DNA of 54,924 nt, taken from positions 1-54,924 of the forward strand of contig JAFRKO010000004.1 in the NCBI GenBank assembly GCA_017431685.1, written 5' to 3'. The notes under the pieces are model-generated. The model had not been told where the DNA came from. It worked only from the letters and a program-made list of their open reading frames with translations, and made no database searches. The stretch comes from Mogibacterium sp. (GTDB lineage: Bacteria > Bacillota > Clostridia > Peptostreptococcales > Anaerovoracaceae). The translations under genes and the position numbers were made by a program. Shown here in pieces: positions 8,590 through 16,159 of this stretch (position 1 is the stretch's first letter; each line of letters begins with the position of its first letter).

Positions 8590-9555
8590 ATGAAAATCGT
8601 TGTACTTGACGGATATACAGAAAACCCCGGCGACATCAGCTGGGCTCCTCTGCAGGAACTGGGCGAAGTAACAGTATATGACAGGACTGCTTATGAAGAA
8701 TCACCGCTGATTGCCGAAAGGATAGGCGATGCTGAAGTAGCGGTAATAAACAAGACTCCGATCAGCAAAGAGACCATAGATAAGTGCCCGAATCTTAAGG
8801 CAATCGCCGTACTGGCTACCGGATACAATGTTGTAGATTACAAATACGCTGCTGAAAAGGGAATACCGGTGATGAATGTACCTGTTTACGGTACAGACAA
8901 CGTGAGCCAGTTTGCAGTAAGTCTGCTTCTGGAAGTCTGCTCGCATATAGGCCATCACAGCGATTCGGTATTTGCCGGCGAGTGGGCGTCAAATCCTGAC
9001 TGGTGCTACTGGCACTATCCTATGCTGGAGGTCTCAGGAAAGACAGCCGGCGTAATCGGACTGGGCCGTATAGGAACCAACACAGCCAGGATACTCAAGG
9101 CAATGAACGTGAACGTTCTGGCATACGACCAGCACCAGCATGATGCCGGAAGGCAGGTTGCGGAATACGTTGAGCTGGACGAACTGCTGAGCAGATCGGA
9201 TTTCATCTTCCTTCATTGCCCGCTTTTCCCTGAAACAGAGGGTATTATCAACAAGGACAATATTGCCAGGATGAAAGACGGTGTGATACTCATCAACAAC
9301 AGCCGCGGACCGCTTGTCGTAGAGCAGGATCTTTACGACGCGCTTGAGAGCGGCAAAGTTGCAGCCGCTGCAGTAGATGTAGTTTCCACAGAGCCTATCC
9401 GCAAGGATAATGTGCTTCTCAAAGCAAAGAACTGTATTATTACTCCTCATATTTCCTGGGCAACAAAGGAAGCGAGAGAGCGCATCATGAATACAACAGC
9501 AGACAATATCAGGTCCTTTATCGAAGGTGCGCCTGTCAACGTTGTAAATAAGTAG
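8590..9555 (+). CDS. D-2-hydroxyacid dehydrogenase (glycerate dehydrogenase-like)
   Basis: This is an NAD(P)-dependent D-2-hydroxyacid dehydrogenase of 321 residues. The dinucleotide site is GLGRIG at 157-162 with Asp180 at the end of the second strand, favouring NAD. The catalytic triad is Arg239 (in NNSRG), Glu268 (in VSTEP) and His287 (in TPHISW). The N-terminal [15 protein letters not shown] block resembles hydroxypyruvate reductase/glycerate dehydrogenases, so reduction of hydroxypyruvate or a longer 2-oxo sugar acid is likely. The clear ribosome site AAAAGGAGA precedes the ATG. It follows a terminator and is followed by a PdxA-family dehydrogenase, so the two oxidoreductases may act in one acid pathway. 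Confidence 0.88.
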   Translation: MKIVVLDGYTENPGDISWAPLQELGEVTVYDRTAYEESPLIAERIGDAEVAVINKTPISKETIDKCPNLKAIAVLATGYNVVDYKYAAEKGIPVMNVPVYGTDNVSQFAVSLLLEVCSHIGHHSDSVFAGEWASNPDWCYWHYPMLEVSGKTAGVIGLGRIGTNTARILKAMNVNVLAYDQHQHDAGRQVAEYVELDELLSRSDFIFLHCPLFPETEGIINKDNIARMKDGVILINNSRGPLVVEQDLYDALESGKVAAAAVDVVSTEPIRKDNVLLKAKNCIITPHISWATKEARERIMNTTADNIRSFIEGAPVNVVNK

Positions 9556-9560
9556 ATATA

Positions 9561-9583
9561 ACATCCCGGGGCTCCCGGGATGT
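9561..9583 (+). terminator. Strong intercistronic hairpin
   Basis: ACATCCCGGG pairs with CCCGGGATGT around GCT. The following ATCATTT is only a weak T-tract, so it may be a partial terminator or mRNA stability element between the two dehydrogenase genes. Confidence 0.55.
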
Positions 9584-9614
9584 ATCATTTAAGAAACGAA
9601 ACGGAGTATTAAAA

Positions 9615-10613
9615 ATGAAAAAGCCGCTTATTGCTGTCACACTCGGGGATCCGGCGGGAATAGGTCCGGAAATAGTAGTAAAGACAATAGCAGATAAGGC
9701 TGTGTCTGAAGTGGCAGACTGCATAGTTGTCGGCGATGCAAAAGCCGCCGGAATGGCGGTAAAAGCTGCAAATGCCGCTCTGAAGATCAACTGTGTTGAG
9801 GACCCTGCAGACGGGGATTATTCCGAAGGAGTGCTCAACCTTATAGATCTGGATAACATAAACATGGCTGAGTTCGAATACGGCAAGGTAAGCGCGATGT
9901 GCGGCAGGGCAGCATACGAATATATAGAAAAAGGCATTCAGCTGACAATGGAAGGCAAGGCTGATGCGATATCGACGGCTCCTGTCAACAAGGAAGCCTT
10001 ACGCGCTGCAGGCGTTGATTTCATCGGACATACGGAGATCTTCGCAGCATTGACGGACACCAACGATCCGCTGACGATGTTTGAGACCAACGGGATGAGG
10101 ATATTCTTCCTGACAAGGCATGTATCGCTGCGAAACATGGTTGACATGATCACCAAGGAGAGGATCATCGACTATGTTGAAAGATGCACGGAGGCCCTCG
10201 CAAGGCTTGGAGTCACAGACGGCACAATGGCAGTTGCCGGACTCAACCCTCACTCGGGAGAGCACGGGCTCTTCGGCTGGGAAGAGGTAAGCGAGATCGC
10301 CCCTGCAGTGGAAGAACTCAAGGCAAGAGGATATAATGTAGAAGGTCCTGTATCTGCTGACTCTGTATTCCATCAGGCAGCGCTCGGAAGATACAATTCT
10401 GTACTGTCGCTGTATCACGATCAGGGCCACATCGCTGCAAAGACACTGGATTTTGACCGCACCATAGCGATCACAAACAGCATGCCTATACTGCGGACAT
10501 CCGTAGACCACGGAACGGCATTCGACATTGCAGGCAAAGGAACTGCAAGCGCCATAAGCATGATCGAATGCGTAAAACTGGCGGCGAAGTACGCGCCGTA
10601 TTTCACCCGGTAA
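9615..10613 (+). CDS. PdxA-family 4-phosphate hydroxyacid dehydrogenase
   Basis: This 332-residue protein belongs to the PdxA family of metal-dependent NAD dehydrogenases that oxidise and decarboxylate 4-phospho-3-hydroxyacids. [15 protein letters not shown] at the N-terminus and metal-binding histidines in [20 protein letters not shown] and [14 protein letters not shown] are visible. Classical PdxA acts on 4-hydroxythreonine 4-phosphate in vitamin B6 synthesis, but the related PdxA2 group oxidises D-threonate or D-erythronate 4-phosphate to dihydroxyacetone phosphate in catabolism. The neighbours are carbohydrate genes and no other pdx gene is seen, so a catabolic role is favoured. No DUF1537-type acid kinase, the usual partner, is in the window. 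Confidence 0.88.
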   Translation: MKKPLIAVTLGDPAGIGPEIVVKTIADKAVSEVADCIVVGDAKAAGMAVKAANAALKINCVEDPADGDYSEGVLNLIDLDNINMAEFEYGKVSAMCGRAAYEYIEKGIQLTMEGKADAISTAPVNKEALRAAGVDFIGHTEIFAALTDTNDPLTMFETNGMRIFFLTRHVSLRNMVDMITKERIIDYVERCTEALARLGVTDGTMAVAGLNPHSGEHGLFGWEEVSEIAPAVEELKARGYNVEGPVSADSVFHQAALGRYNSVLSLYHDQGHIAAKTLDFDRTIAITNSMPILRTSVDHGTAFDIAGKGTASAISMIECVKLAAKYAPYFTR

Positions 10614-10641
10614 AATAAAGAAGGAAGTTGGGACAGAAGGG

Positions 10642-11592
10642 ATGCTTCTTATCTTCAGCAAAGTGCTGGTAGTATTCATTTATATCGGCGTTGGATTTAT
10701 CGCTAACAGACTTAAAGTGCTTACGGAAGAATCTGTAAAGCACTTTATCAGCCTTATTATGGGGATAACTGTGCCGTGCCTGATGCTAAGTTCCATAACA
10801 AGTCAGGACATCAATGGAAGCATGTACAGGAACACGATCCTCGTACTGGTCCTGAGCGCCTTAGTATATATTGTGACTACAGCCGTAACGACATTCGTAT
10901 CCGACAGAATATTCCCATGGAAAGATCAGCAGGACAGGAATGTTCTGGCATCCGGAATGACAGGATGCAACTCGGGTTTCATGGGCCTTCCTATAGCCAG
11001 TGCGGTGTTCGGGGAGCTGGTTTTCTACTATCTGGCCATACAGACCATAGTTAATAACACATACCTGTTTGTAGTGAGCCTTTCACAGCTGCATCACCGG
11101 GAGAGCCAAAAGTCAGCAAAGAGCCTGAGTGAGAAGCTGAGGCCTCTTGTAAATCCAACCTCTGTGGCTACTGTCGTTGCTGTTATCATGCTGTTCGCCG
11201 GTATGCATCTGCCGGAATACATCATGGGCATAGTAGAGCCGCTGGGAGATGTAACGATACCTCTGTCGATGATACTGGTAGGAGTCCGGCTTGGAGGAAC
11301 AGACTTTAAGAGACTGCTTTCAGATAAAGCCCTTATTATCACATCGGCGGTAAAGCTGGTAGTGATGCCGGTGATGGCTCTGCTGATACTGACACCTTTC
11401 CCGGTCGATCCGGTAGTAAAGCTTACTACCCTGCTTGCAGTGTGCTTCCCATCCGCGGTGATAGGCGTAGCAGTAGCAGCACAGGAGAAGAAAAACTCGC
11501 AGCTCATGGCTGAAGTGGTGGCGGTCAGCACCCTGCTGTCTATCATCACGCTGCCAGTGTGGATCATGATAATCAGCCGCCTGTACTTATAA
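10642..11592 (+). CDS. AEC-family (auxin efflux carrier-like) permease
   Basis: This is a 316-residue integral membrane protein with about ten hydrophobic spans and the AEC-family pattern: an N-terminal bundle beginning LLIFSKVLVVFIYIGVGFI, a GCNSGFMGLPIA motif near residues 110-125 and a C-terminal bundle ending in SVATVVAVI and LLSIITLPVW type stretches. Members move organic acids such as malonate or malate or are uncharacterised. It follows the PdxA-like gene by 28 bases, so it may export or import an acid of the same pathway. The start is not certain because AGAAGGG abuts the ATG. An unrelated remnant of another AEC gene lies near 41299. Confidence 0.85.
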   Translation: MLLIFSKVLVVFIYIGVGFIANRLKVLTEESVKHFISLIMGITVPCLMLSSITSQDINGSMYRNTILVLVLSALVYIVTTAVTTFVSDRIFPWKDQQDRNVLASGMTGCNSGFMGLPIASAVFGELVFYYLAIQTIVNNTYLFVVSLSQLHHRESQKSAKSLSEKLRPLVNPTSVATVVAVIMLFAGMHLPEYIMGIVEPLGDVTIPLSMILVGVRLGGTDFKRLLSDKALIITSAVKLVVMPVMALLILTPFPVDPVVKLTTLLAVCFPSAVIGVAVAAQEKKNSQLMAEVVAVSTLLSIITLPVWIMIISRLYL

Positions 11593-11706
11593 CAGACGCC
11601 GATGTCCCCCGCCTCTGCAGACGGAGGGTTCCATCTTCGACCGCCGGTGGCAGGTAACAATCCCCGACCGACGCTCTCAGGAGCTGAAGGCGTGTATTTT
11701 TGATGG
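11593..11706 (+). other. Structured non-coding stretch after the AEC gene
   Basis: About 110 GC-rich bases between the permease and the tyrS promoter can be closed by ACGCC near 11596 pairing with GGCGT near 11690, followed by a T-rich GTATTTTT. Several internal complementary pieces (CCTC with GAGG, GCTCTC with GGAGC) are present. It could be a long terminator for the sugar cluster or a small structured RNA. I do not recognise a riboswitch or RNA family in either strand. Confidence 0.3.
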
Positions 11707-11707
11707 T

Positions 11708-11736
11708 TTGACAGAGGGAGAACGGAGTGGTATATT
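11708..11736 (+). promoter_or_regulatory. Strong sigma-70-type promoter of the tyrS leader
   Basis: A consensus TTGACA at 11708-11713, a 17-base spacer and TATATT at 11731-11736 give one of the best promoters in the window. Transcription should start near 11743, about 22 bases before the leader peptide start codon. Confidence 0.85.
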
Positions 11737-11764
11737 TTTACCGTATGTGAAAGGATTTTTACAA

Positions 11765-11830
11765 ATGACAGAAAACGGAATCGTAGCAGCAATATATTAT
11801 TACGATGGATCTTCGTATTACGAAGACTAG
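11765..11830 (+). CDS. Tyrosine-rich leader peptide of the tyrS attenuator
   Basis: This 21-codon ORF runs from ATG at 11765 to TAG at 11828, preceded by AAAGGA at 11750-11755 with a 9-base spacing. Five of its residues are tyrosine: codons 11-13 are TAT TAT TAC and codons 18-19 TAT TAC. It lies between a strong promoter and a terminator hairpin ahead of tyrS, the layout of leader peptides such as those of trp, phe and his operons. The inferred role is to sense charged tRNA-Tyr: ribosome stalling at the Tyr codons would mask the segment at 11786-11792 and permit the antiterminator. It is too short for usual gene callers. Confidence 0.8.
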   Translation: MTENGIVAAIYYYDGSSYYED

Positions 11831-11897
11831 TTTTGCTGCGAACGACCACTGTCCATACAAATGGCACAACCGGCTTCGCAGCATGACTGCGGAGCCG
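11786..11897 (+). promoter_or_regulatory. Attenuator of tyrS: alternative hairpins 1:2, 2:3 and 3:4
   Basis: Segment 1, GCAGCAA (11786-11792, inside the leader ORF before the Tyr run), pairs with segment 2, TTGCTGC (11833-11839). Segment 2 can instead pair through TGCTGCGAA (11834-11842) with segment 3, TTCGCAGCA (11875-11883), nine perfect pairs forming an antiterminator. Segment 3 as CGGCTTCGCAG (11871-11881) also pairs with segment 4, CTGCGGAGCCG (11887-11897), followed by TTTATTCT, as a terminator. A small inner hairpin CTTCG-N5-CGAAG lies at the leader stop region. The pairings are exclusive, as in classical translation-coupled attenuation. Confidence 0.78.
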
Positions 11898-11934
11898 TTT
11901 ATTCTGACAAACATCTACAAGAAGGAGAAATAAG

Positions 11935-13269
11935 ATGAGTTCACTTATCCCTGACAATGTCAGCAAACACACAAACGTATACGATGTTCTCGTAGAGAGA
12001 GGTCTTGTTGCGCAGTGTACGAATCCGGAGAAGTTCAGAGAACTGCTCGGAAATGAGAAGATCAAATTCTACATCGGATTCGACCCGACAGCAGACTGCC
12101 TGCACATCGGACATTTCATTCCGATGATCACCATGATGTATATGCAGAAGTACGGCCATACTCCGGTATTCCTGCTGGGCGGCGGTACAGGAGAGATCGG
12201 CGATCCGTCGGGCAAGGCTGACATGCGTCAGGTAATGACCATCGATACGATAGATGAGAACTGCAGACAGTTCAAGAAGCTCTTCGACAAGTACATTGAC
12301 TTTGACGATGGGTGGAAGTACGAGGGTAACGAGGGCGTATACCATCCGGGACATCAGAACAGGGAGCCTATTCCGGGCAAGGCTGTCAGCGTAAACAATG
12401 CCGAGTGGATCAGACCTTGCAAGTTCACCGAGTTTGCAAGATACATAGGCTCGCAGTTCAACGTAAATACCATGCTCCGCGCAGATTGCTTCAAGACCCG
12501 TATGGAAAGGGATACAGGACTCACATTCTTCGAGTTCTCATACATGCTCCTTCAGAGTTATGACTTCTACGTAATGCACAGAGATTTCGGTCTGATGGCA
12601 CAGCTGGGCGGAAACGATCAGTGGTCCAACATCATCGGCGGCGTTGACCTCACAAGAAAGCTGTGCGGCGACGAAGTATTCGGACTGACGGTATCGCTGC
12701 TCCTCAAGAGCGATGGGCAGAAGATGGGCAAGACTGTCGGCGGAGCTCTCTGGCTCGACGAGAGAAAGACTCCTGTTTACGATTTCTTCCAGTACTGGAG
12801 AAACGTTGACGACGCAGACGTCAACACATGCCTCCGCATGCTGACATTCCTTCCTATGGATGAGGTCAACAGACTCTCCGCTCTCGAAGGTGCAGAGATC
12901 AACAAGGCAAAGGAGATCCTCGCGTTCGAGGTCACCAAGCTGGTACACGGAGAAGAGAAAGCCAGGAAGGCTCTCGAAGCAAGCCGTGCAGTATTCGCAG
13001 GCGGCGGAGTTTCCGACGACATGCCAACAAAGGCATTCGACGCTTCTCTTTTCGCAGGCGACGGAATGGGACTTGCAGCACTCATGAAGGAAGCAGGACT
13101 CGAGCCATCGACATCCGAGGCTTACAGAACCATCCAGGGCGGCGGTGCAAGAGTCAACGGCGAGCAGATCAAGGATAAGAGATACTCAGTAACAGAGGCT
13201 GACTTCAAGGACGGCGAGCTCATTCTCCAGAAGGGCAAGAAGAAATTCATGAAGATCACACTCGGATAA
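11935..13269 (+). CDS. tyrS: Tyrosyl-tRNA synthetase
   Basis: This 444-residue class I synthetase charges tRNA-Tyr with tyrosine. The HIGH motif is HIGH at residues 57-60 within FDPTADCLHIGHFIPM, the KMSKS equivalent is KMGKT within SDGQKMGKTVGG, and the C-terminal S4-like RNA-binding domain includes TIQGGGARVNGEQI. AAGGAG at 11922-11927 gives a clear start. It is a single gene with its own promoter, leader peptide and terminator, so it is regulated apart from the upstream sugar genes. Firmicute tyrS genes are often controlled by a T-box RNA; no T-box GGGTGGNACC element is seen here, and the leader-peptide attenuator takes its place. Confidence 0.97.
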   Translation: MSSLIPDNVSKHTNVYDVLVERGLVAQCTNPEKFRELLGNEKIKFYIGFDPTADCLHIGHFIPMITMMYMQKYGHTPVFLLGGGTGEIGDPSGKADMRQVMTIDTIDENCRQFKKLFDKYIDFDDGWKYEGNEGVYHPGHQNREPIPGKAVSVNNAEWIRPCKFTEFARYIGSQFNVNTMLRADCFKTRMERDTGLTFFEFSYMLLQSYDFYVMHRDFGLMAQLGGNDQWSNIIGGVDLTRKLCGDEVFGLTVSLLLKSDGQKMGKTVGGALWLDERKTPVYDFFQYWRNVDDADVNTCLRMLTFLPMDEVNRLSALEGAEINKAKEILAFEVTKLVHGEEKARKALEASRAVFAGGGVSDDMPTKAFDASLFAGDGMGLAALMKEAGLEPSTSEAYRTIQGGGARVNGEQIKDKRYSVTEADFKDGELILQKGKKKFMKITLG

Positions 13270-13285
13270 TCCGGGAGATAACATA

Positions 13286-13314
13286 AGGGAGCAGGCACAG
13301 GCCTGCTCCCTTTT
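13286..13314 (+). terminator. Rho-independent terminator of tyrS
   Basis: GGGAGCAGGC pairs with GCCTGCTCCC around ACAG and is followed by TTTT. The 206 bases from here to 13520 carry no ORF; TACAAT at 13482-13487 is a possible -10 box for the next gene, without a clear -35. Confidence 0.85.
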
Positions 13315-13520
13315 GCTAATCGTCATTTGCTTACTGCGGCTTTCCGATCACAATCAGATCTCTTTGGGTGATGTCCAAATTGTGCAATTAAATGGCAATG
13401 ACATCAAGGATAATGATCCGCATAAATTGCCAAATAATAGCCAAATATGCAGAAACATACTATGAGCCTTGCTGTTTGTTGTACAATTAATCGTAAGCGC
13501 ATGATCTCAAGGAGGCGGAT

Positions 13521-14201
13521 TTGAACAATACCAAGTTTACAATGAATGCATTGCTTGTGATAGTGGCCATATTCTCGGCGATAGGGCTTCTTTTTACTGT
13601 GGGCATTTATAAAATGGGCCAGCATGCCTACCTTGTCTCTGATTATGAAGCGATCGAAGGCACCGATCTCGCCATCAGATACAGCACCAAAGAGCCAAGC
13701 GGCATATACCGCGGAACAAAATACGCTGATGAGCTTATGCTCGAGGGAGAGTTCGGATATGACAAGGGAACCACATACAGCGAAGGAAAGCTTTATCTGA
13801 ACGAATACAGATATACCGATACAGGTCTCGCTCTTTGTGATGCGGTCTGTGTAGACACAGATAGTTTTGAGAAGACCGTATTGATGGAAAACGCCATGCT
13901 GCGCGGCCAATGCGCGTCAGGTGAACTTGTATGCCGCGGAGACTGTTTTCTGCAGTCGGATATGCCTGATACAAATTCACTGTGCAGACTCTATGCCATG
14001 ACCTCTTCAAAGCTCGACCCGCTGTCAGGAAGCGCATCGGTAATTTTTATAGATCCTGCGAGTGGAGAGATCGTATATACTGCAAAGGATGACGATGTTC
14101 AGGCGAAGGATGACGATGCGCAGGCGAAGGATGACGATGTTCCGGCAAAGACTTTCGATGAACGCTGGCTTTCGCGTACTCTTGAGGAGGTGCGGAAGTG
14201 A
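13521..14201 (+). CDS. Unknown membrane-anchored protein with acidic tandem repeat
   Basis: I do not recognise this 226-residue protein. A single hydrophobic segment at about residues 9-28 suggests an N-terminal anchor or uncleaved signal, with the rest outside. The middle is polar with several cysteines. Near the C-terminus a 21-base unit is repeated three times (14082-14144), giving AKDDD(V/A)Q-like repeats. The start is TTG at 13521, chosen because AAGGAGG lies 5 bases upstream; an ATG at 13542 would cut into the hydrophobic segment. Its TGA overlaps the ATG of the next gene (TGATG), so the two are translationally coupled and probably act together. Function cannot be inferred. Confidence 0.7.
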   Translation: MNNTKFTMNALLVIVAIFSAIGLLFTVGIYKMGQHAYLVSDYEAIEGTDLAIRYSTKEPSGIYRGTKYADELMLEGEFGYDKGTTYSEGKLYLNEYRYTDTGLALCDAVCVDTDSFEKTVLMENAMLRGQCASGELVCRGDCFLQSDMPDTNSLCRLYAMTSSKLDPLSGSASVIFIDPASGEIVYTAKDDDVQAKDDDAQAKDDDVPAKTFDERWLSRTLEEVRK

Positions 14202-14710
14202 TGGACAGGGTCGAATTCGGAATAGATATAAGAAGAAAACTGACGGGTGCGGATCTGTATGTGCGCATCCTTCAGATATGCTCACTCCTTCCGCTGCCAT
14301 ATATTTTTCTGGCGAGATCCCATCCGCCTGTTCTCGGCACAAGGAATCTGTTATCAGCGCTGTTTGACACGGGAATCTGCGTTCTGCCGCGCATCGAAGC
14401 ATATGCGCTCTCATTTCTGTACAGACAGACATTGAGCGAAGTCGCGGTGTATTTCGTAATATTGGCGATCGCGCTGGCACTGGGAATCGTCGCAAGCCGG
14501 CTGCTGCGAGGCAACCCTGAGGCATCCGTCCGCTTCCATAAGGCCATTGCAGTGCTCATTGTACTTGATCTGGTGATACGTATCATACCGGTAAGGGCAA
14601 ACATCGCATTCGGCATCCCGGCAGCCCTCACTGGCCTTGTGATCAGAGCAGCGTGCCTGTATCTGGTGATCCGCGACCTGAAAGCCTGTGATCTCAATAC
14701 CGCGAAGTAA
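14201..14710 (+). CDS. Unknown small integral membrane protein
   Basis: This 169-residue protein has about four hydrophobic spans (near residues 28-45, 80-105, 118-132 and 136-155) and Arg-rich loops. I do not recognise a family. The ATG at 14201 overlaps the stop of the preceding anchored protein, which supports a two-gene unit at the membrane. A GTG one codon earlier is possible. The gene is followed by an AGAAGG/CCTTCT inverted repeat with a T-run that may end the unit. Confidence 0.65.
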   Translation: MDRVEFGIDIRRKLTGADLYVRILQICSLLPLPYIFLARSHPPVLGTRNLLSALFDTGICVLPRIEAYALSFLYRQTLSEVAVYFVILAIALALGIVASRLLRGNPEASVRFHKAIAVLIVLDLVIRIIPVRANIAFGIPAALTGLVIRAACLYLVIRDLKACDLNTAK

Positions 14711-14751
14711 AGAAGGTGTTTCTGCATTTGACGATCAGTGCTCCTTCTTTT
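14711..14751 (+). terminator. Possible terminator of the two-gene membrane unit
   Basis: AGAAGG at 14711-14716 pairs with CCTTCT at 14743-14748 around a long loop, followed by TTT. The stem is short for a terminator. Confidence 0.4.
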
Positions 14752-14761
14752 GTGTGAAAAG

Positions 14762-15064
14762 AGGAGTTCGAAAAATTTTTCTTAAAAAACGGTTTTTTTG
14801 AGCCGGTTTTCAGAAAATTTCGTCACGTTTTCTGATATACATCAATATACATTGCTCAAAAGGGCATATTGCTGCTCCGGAAGCGAATTGAGTTGATCGA
14901 TAATGGCTGAATAACCTCAAACAACTTGCCGAAATAATGAAAAGGTGTCACGGAGGCAAAGAATTCCTCAAGCCATTGTCGAAATATTCTTAAAAAGCCC
15001 TCTAAAAAGCAGATTTTTAAGAAAAAATTTAAAAACTCCTTTTTTGGCAGCAAAACCGGCTGTG
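14762..15064. repeat. AT-rich inverted-repeat (MITE-like) stretch
   Basis: A roughly 28-base arm beginning AGGAGTT at 14762 is matched in inverted orientation at 15013-15040, with about 23 of 28 positions agreeing. GCCGGTTTT near 14801 has an inverted copy AAAACCGGC near 15051. A further inner hairpin TTCTTAAAAA/TTTTTAAGAA lies around 14985-15023. Base composition is far more AT-rich than the flanking genes. A 65-codon minus-strand ORF inside resembles nothing I know. It could be a decayed small mobile element between the membrane genes and prmA. Confidence 0.4.
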
Positions 15065-15174
15065 AAGATTGGTATATCTACTTCTCTATATGAATAATTA
15101 TGCGCGGCGCACATTCGGCTGCTTCAGAGAACTTGGCTTTGTGCAGAAGTAATAATGTTAGGAGCAAGTGAAGG

Positions 15175-16152
15175 ATGAAATATAAGGAACTCATAATAAA
15201 GGTAAAAAGAAAAGAATCAGAGATGGTGCAGGCTGCGCTGCTGGAGCATGGCTTTGCTTCCATGCAGATCGATGACCCGATGGACGCTGTCGACATCGCG
15301 GAGCACCGTGAACTGTACAAGTACGATTATATAAATGAAGAGATCTCCCGAAAGGCAGCCGAAGCTGAGGCTGGAGATGGCGCAATAACGATCACTTTGT
15401 ATTTTACGGATGATGAAGTGGGGCAAAATCTTCTGGGGGAAGCTGAGAAACTGCTCTCCGGCATCGATGGCGTGTCGTTCGTGACAGAGAAGACCGGTGA
15501 CGACAGCGAGTGGCTCTACAAGTGGCAGGAGTATTTCAAGCCTTCAAAGGTGGGCGAGCGCATAGTTGTGAAGCCGGGCTGGGAGGACTACGAAGCTGCG
15601 GAGGGCGAGCTCGTGATCGAGATGGATCCGGGGATGGCTTTTGGCAGCGGTCTTCACGAGACGACCTCGATGTGCATAAAAGCCCTCGAAAAAGATCTTG
15701 GTGACGGTTCAGAAAGATCGTACGATCCGTCACGTTATCCGATAAAGGTGCTTGATGTCGGTACCGGAACCGGAATTTTCGCCATGGCGGCAGTTCTGCT
15801 CGGAGCAGATGAGGCACTCGGTATAGACATAGATGATGAGGCAGTACGCGTAGCGAATGAGAACATTGTAAAGAACGGACTCGAGGGAAGGATCAGCATC
15901 AGGCGCGGTAACCTGATGGATGGCATCGACTATGAACCGGACATAATAGTCGCGAATCTCATGGCTGATCTCGTTGTGATGCTTTCTTCTGCCGCCGCGG
16001 CGCAGCTCAGTCCGGGCGGCGTATATATAACTTCAGGAATACTGGATATAAAAGAAGATGTTGTAAAAAAGGCCATAGAAGATGCGGGCTTTGATATAAT
16101 AGAGGTGCTGGCAGACGGAGAATGGCGTGCAATATACGCGGTCAGGAGGTAA
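15175..16152 (+). CDS. prmA: Ribosomal protein L11 methyltransferase
   Basis: This 325-residue SAM-dependent methyltransferase modifies ribosomal protein L11. The N-terminal substrate domain (MKYKELIIKVKRKESEMVQ onward) precedes the Rossmann domain: FGSGLHETTSMC, then VLDVGTGTGIFAMAA (SAM motif I) and ALGIDIDDEAVRVANENIVKNG, then IIVANLMADLVVML with the NPP-like catalytic loop replaced by NLMADL as in PrmA. Length matches the family. TTAGGAGC lies upstream of the ATG. The next gene begins 7 bases after the stop. PrmA is non-essential in other bacteria and usually sits near translation genes. Confidence 0.92.
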   Translation: MKYKELIIKVKRKESEMVQAALLEHGFASMQIDDPMDAVDIAEHRELYKYDYINEEISRKAAEAEAGDGAITITLYFTDDEVGQNLLGEAEKLLSGIDGVSFVTEKTGDDSEWLYKWQEYFKPSKVGERIVVKPGWEDYEAAEGELVIEMDPGMAFGSGLHETTSMCIKALEKDLGDGSERSYDPSRYPIKVLDVGTGTGIFAMAAVLLGADEALGIDIDDEAVRVANENIVKNGLEGRISIRRGNLMDGIDYEPDIIVANLMADLVVMLSSAAAAQLSPGGVYITSGILDIKEDVVKKAIEDAGFDIIEVLADGEWRAIYAVRR

Positions 16153-16159
16153 AGAAACT

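Noticed and set aside
11593-11706. FMN, TPP or c-di-GMP riboswitch
   Set aside because: Fragments such as ACCGGCGG on the minus strand resemble parts of known aptamers, but the full conserved cores are missing in both strands.
14856-15053. Minus-strand ORF as a transposase remnant
   Set aside because: The 65 residues show no transposase motif; only the inverted repeats were kept as evidence.
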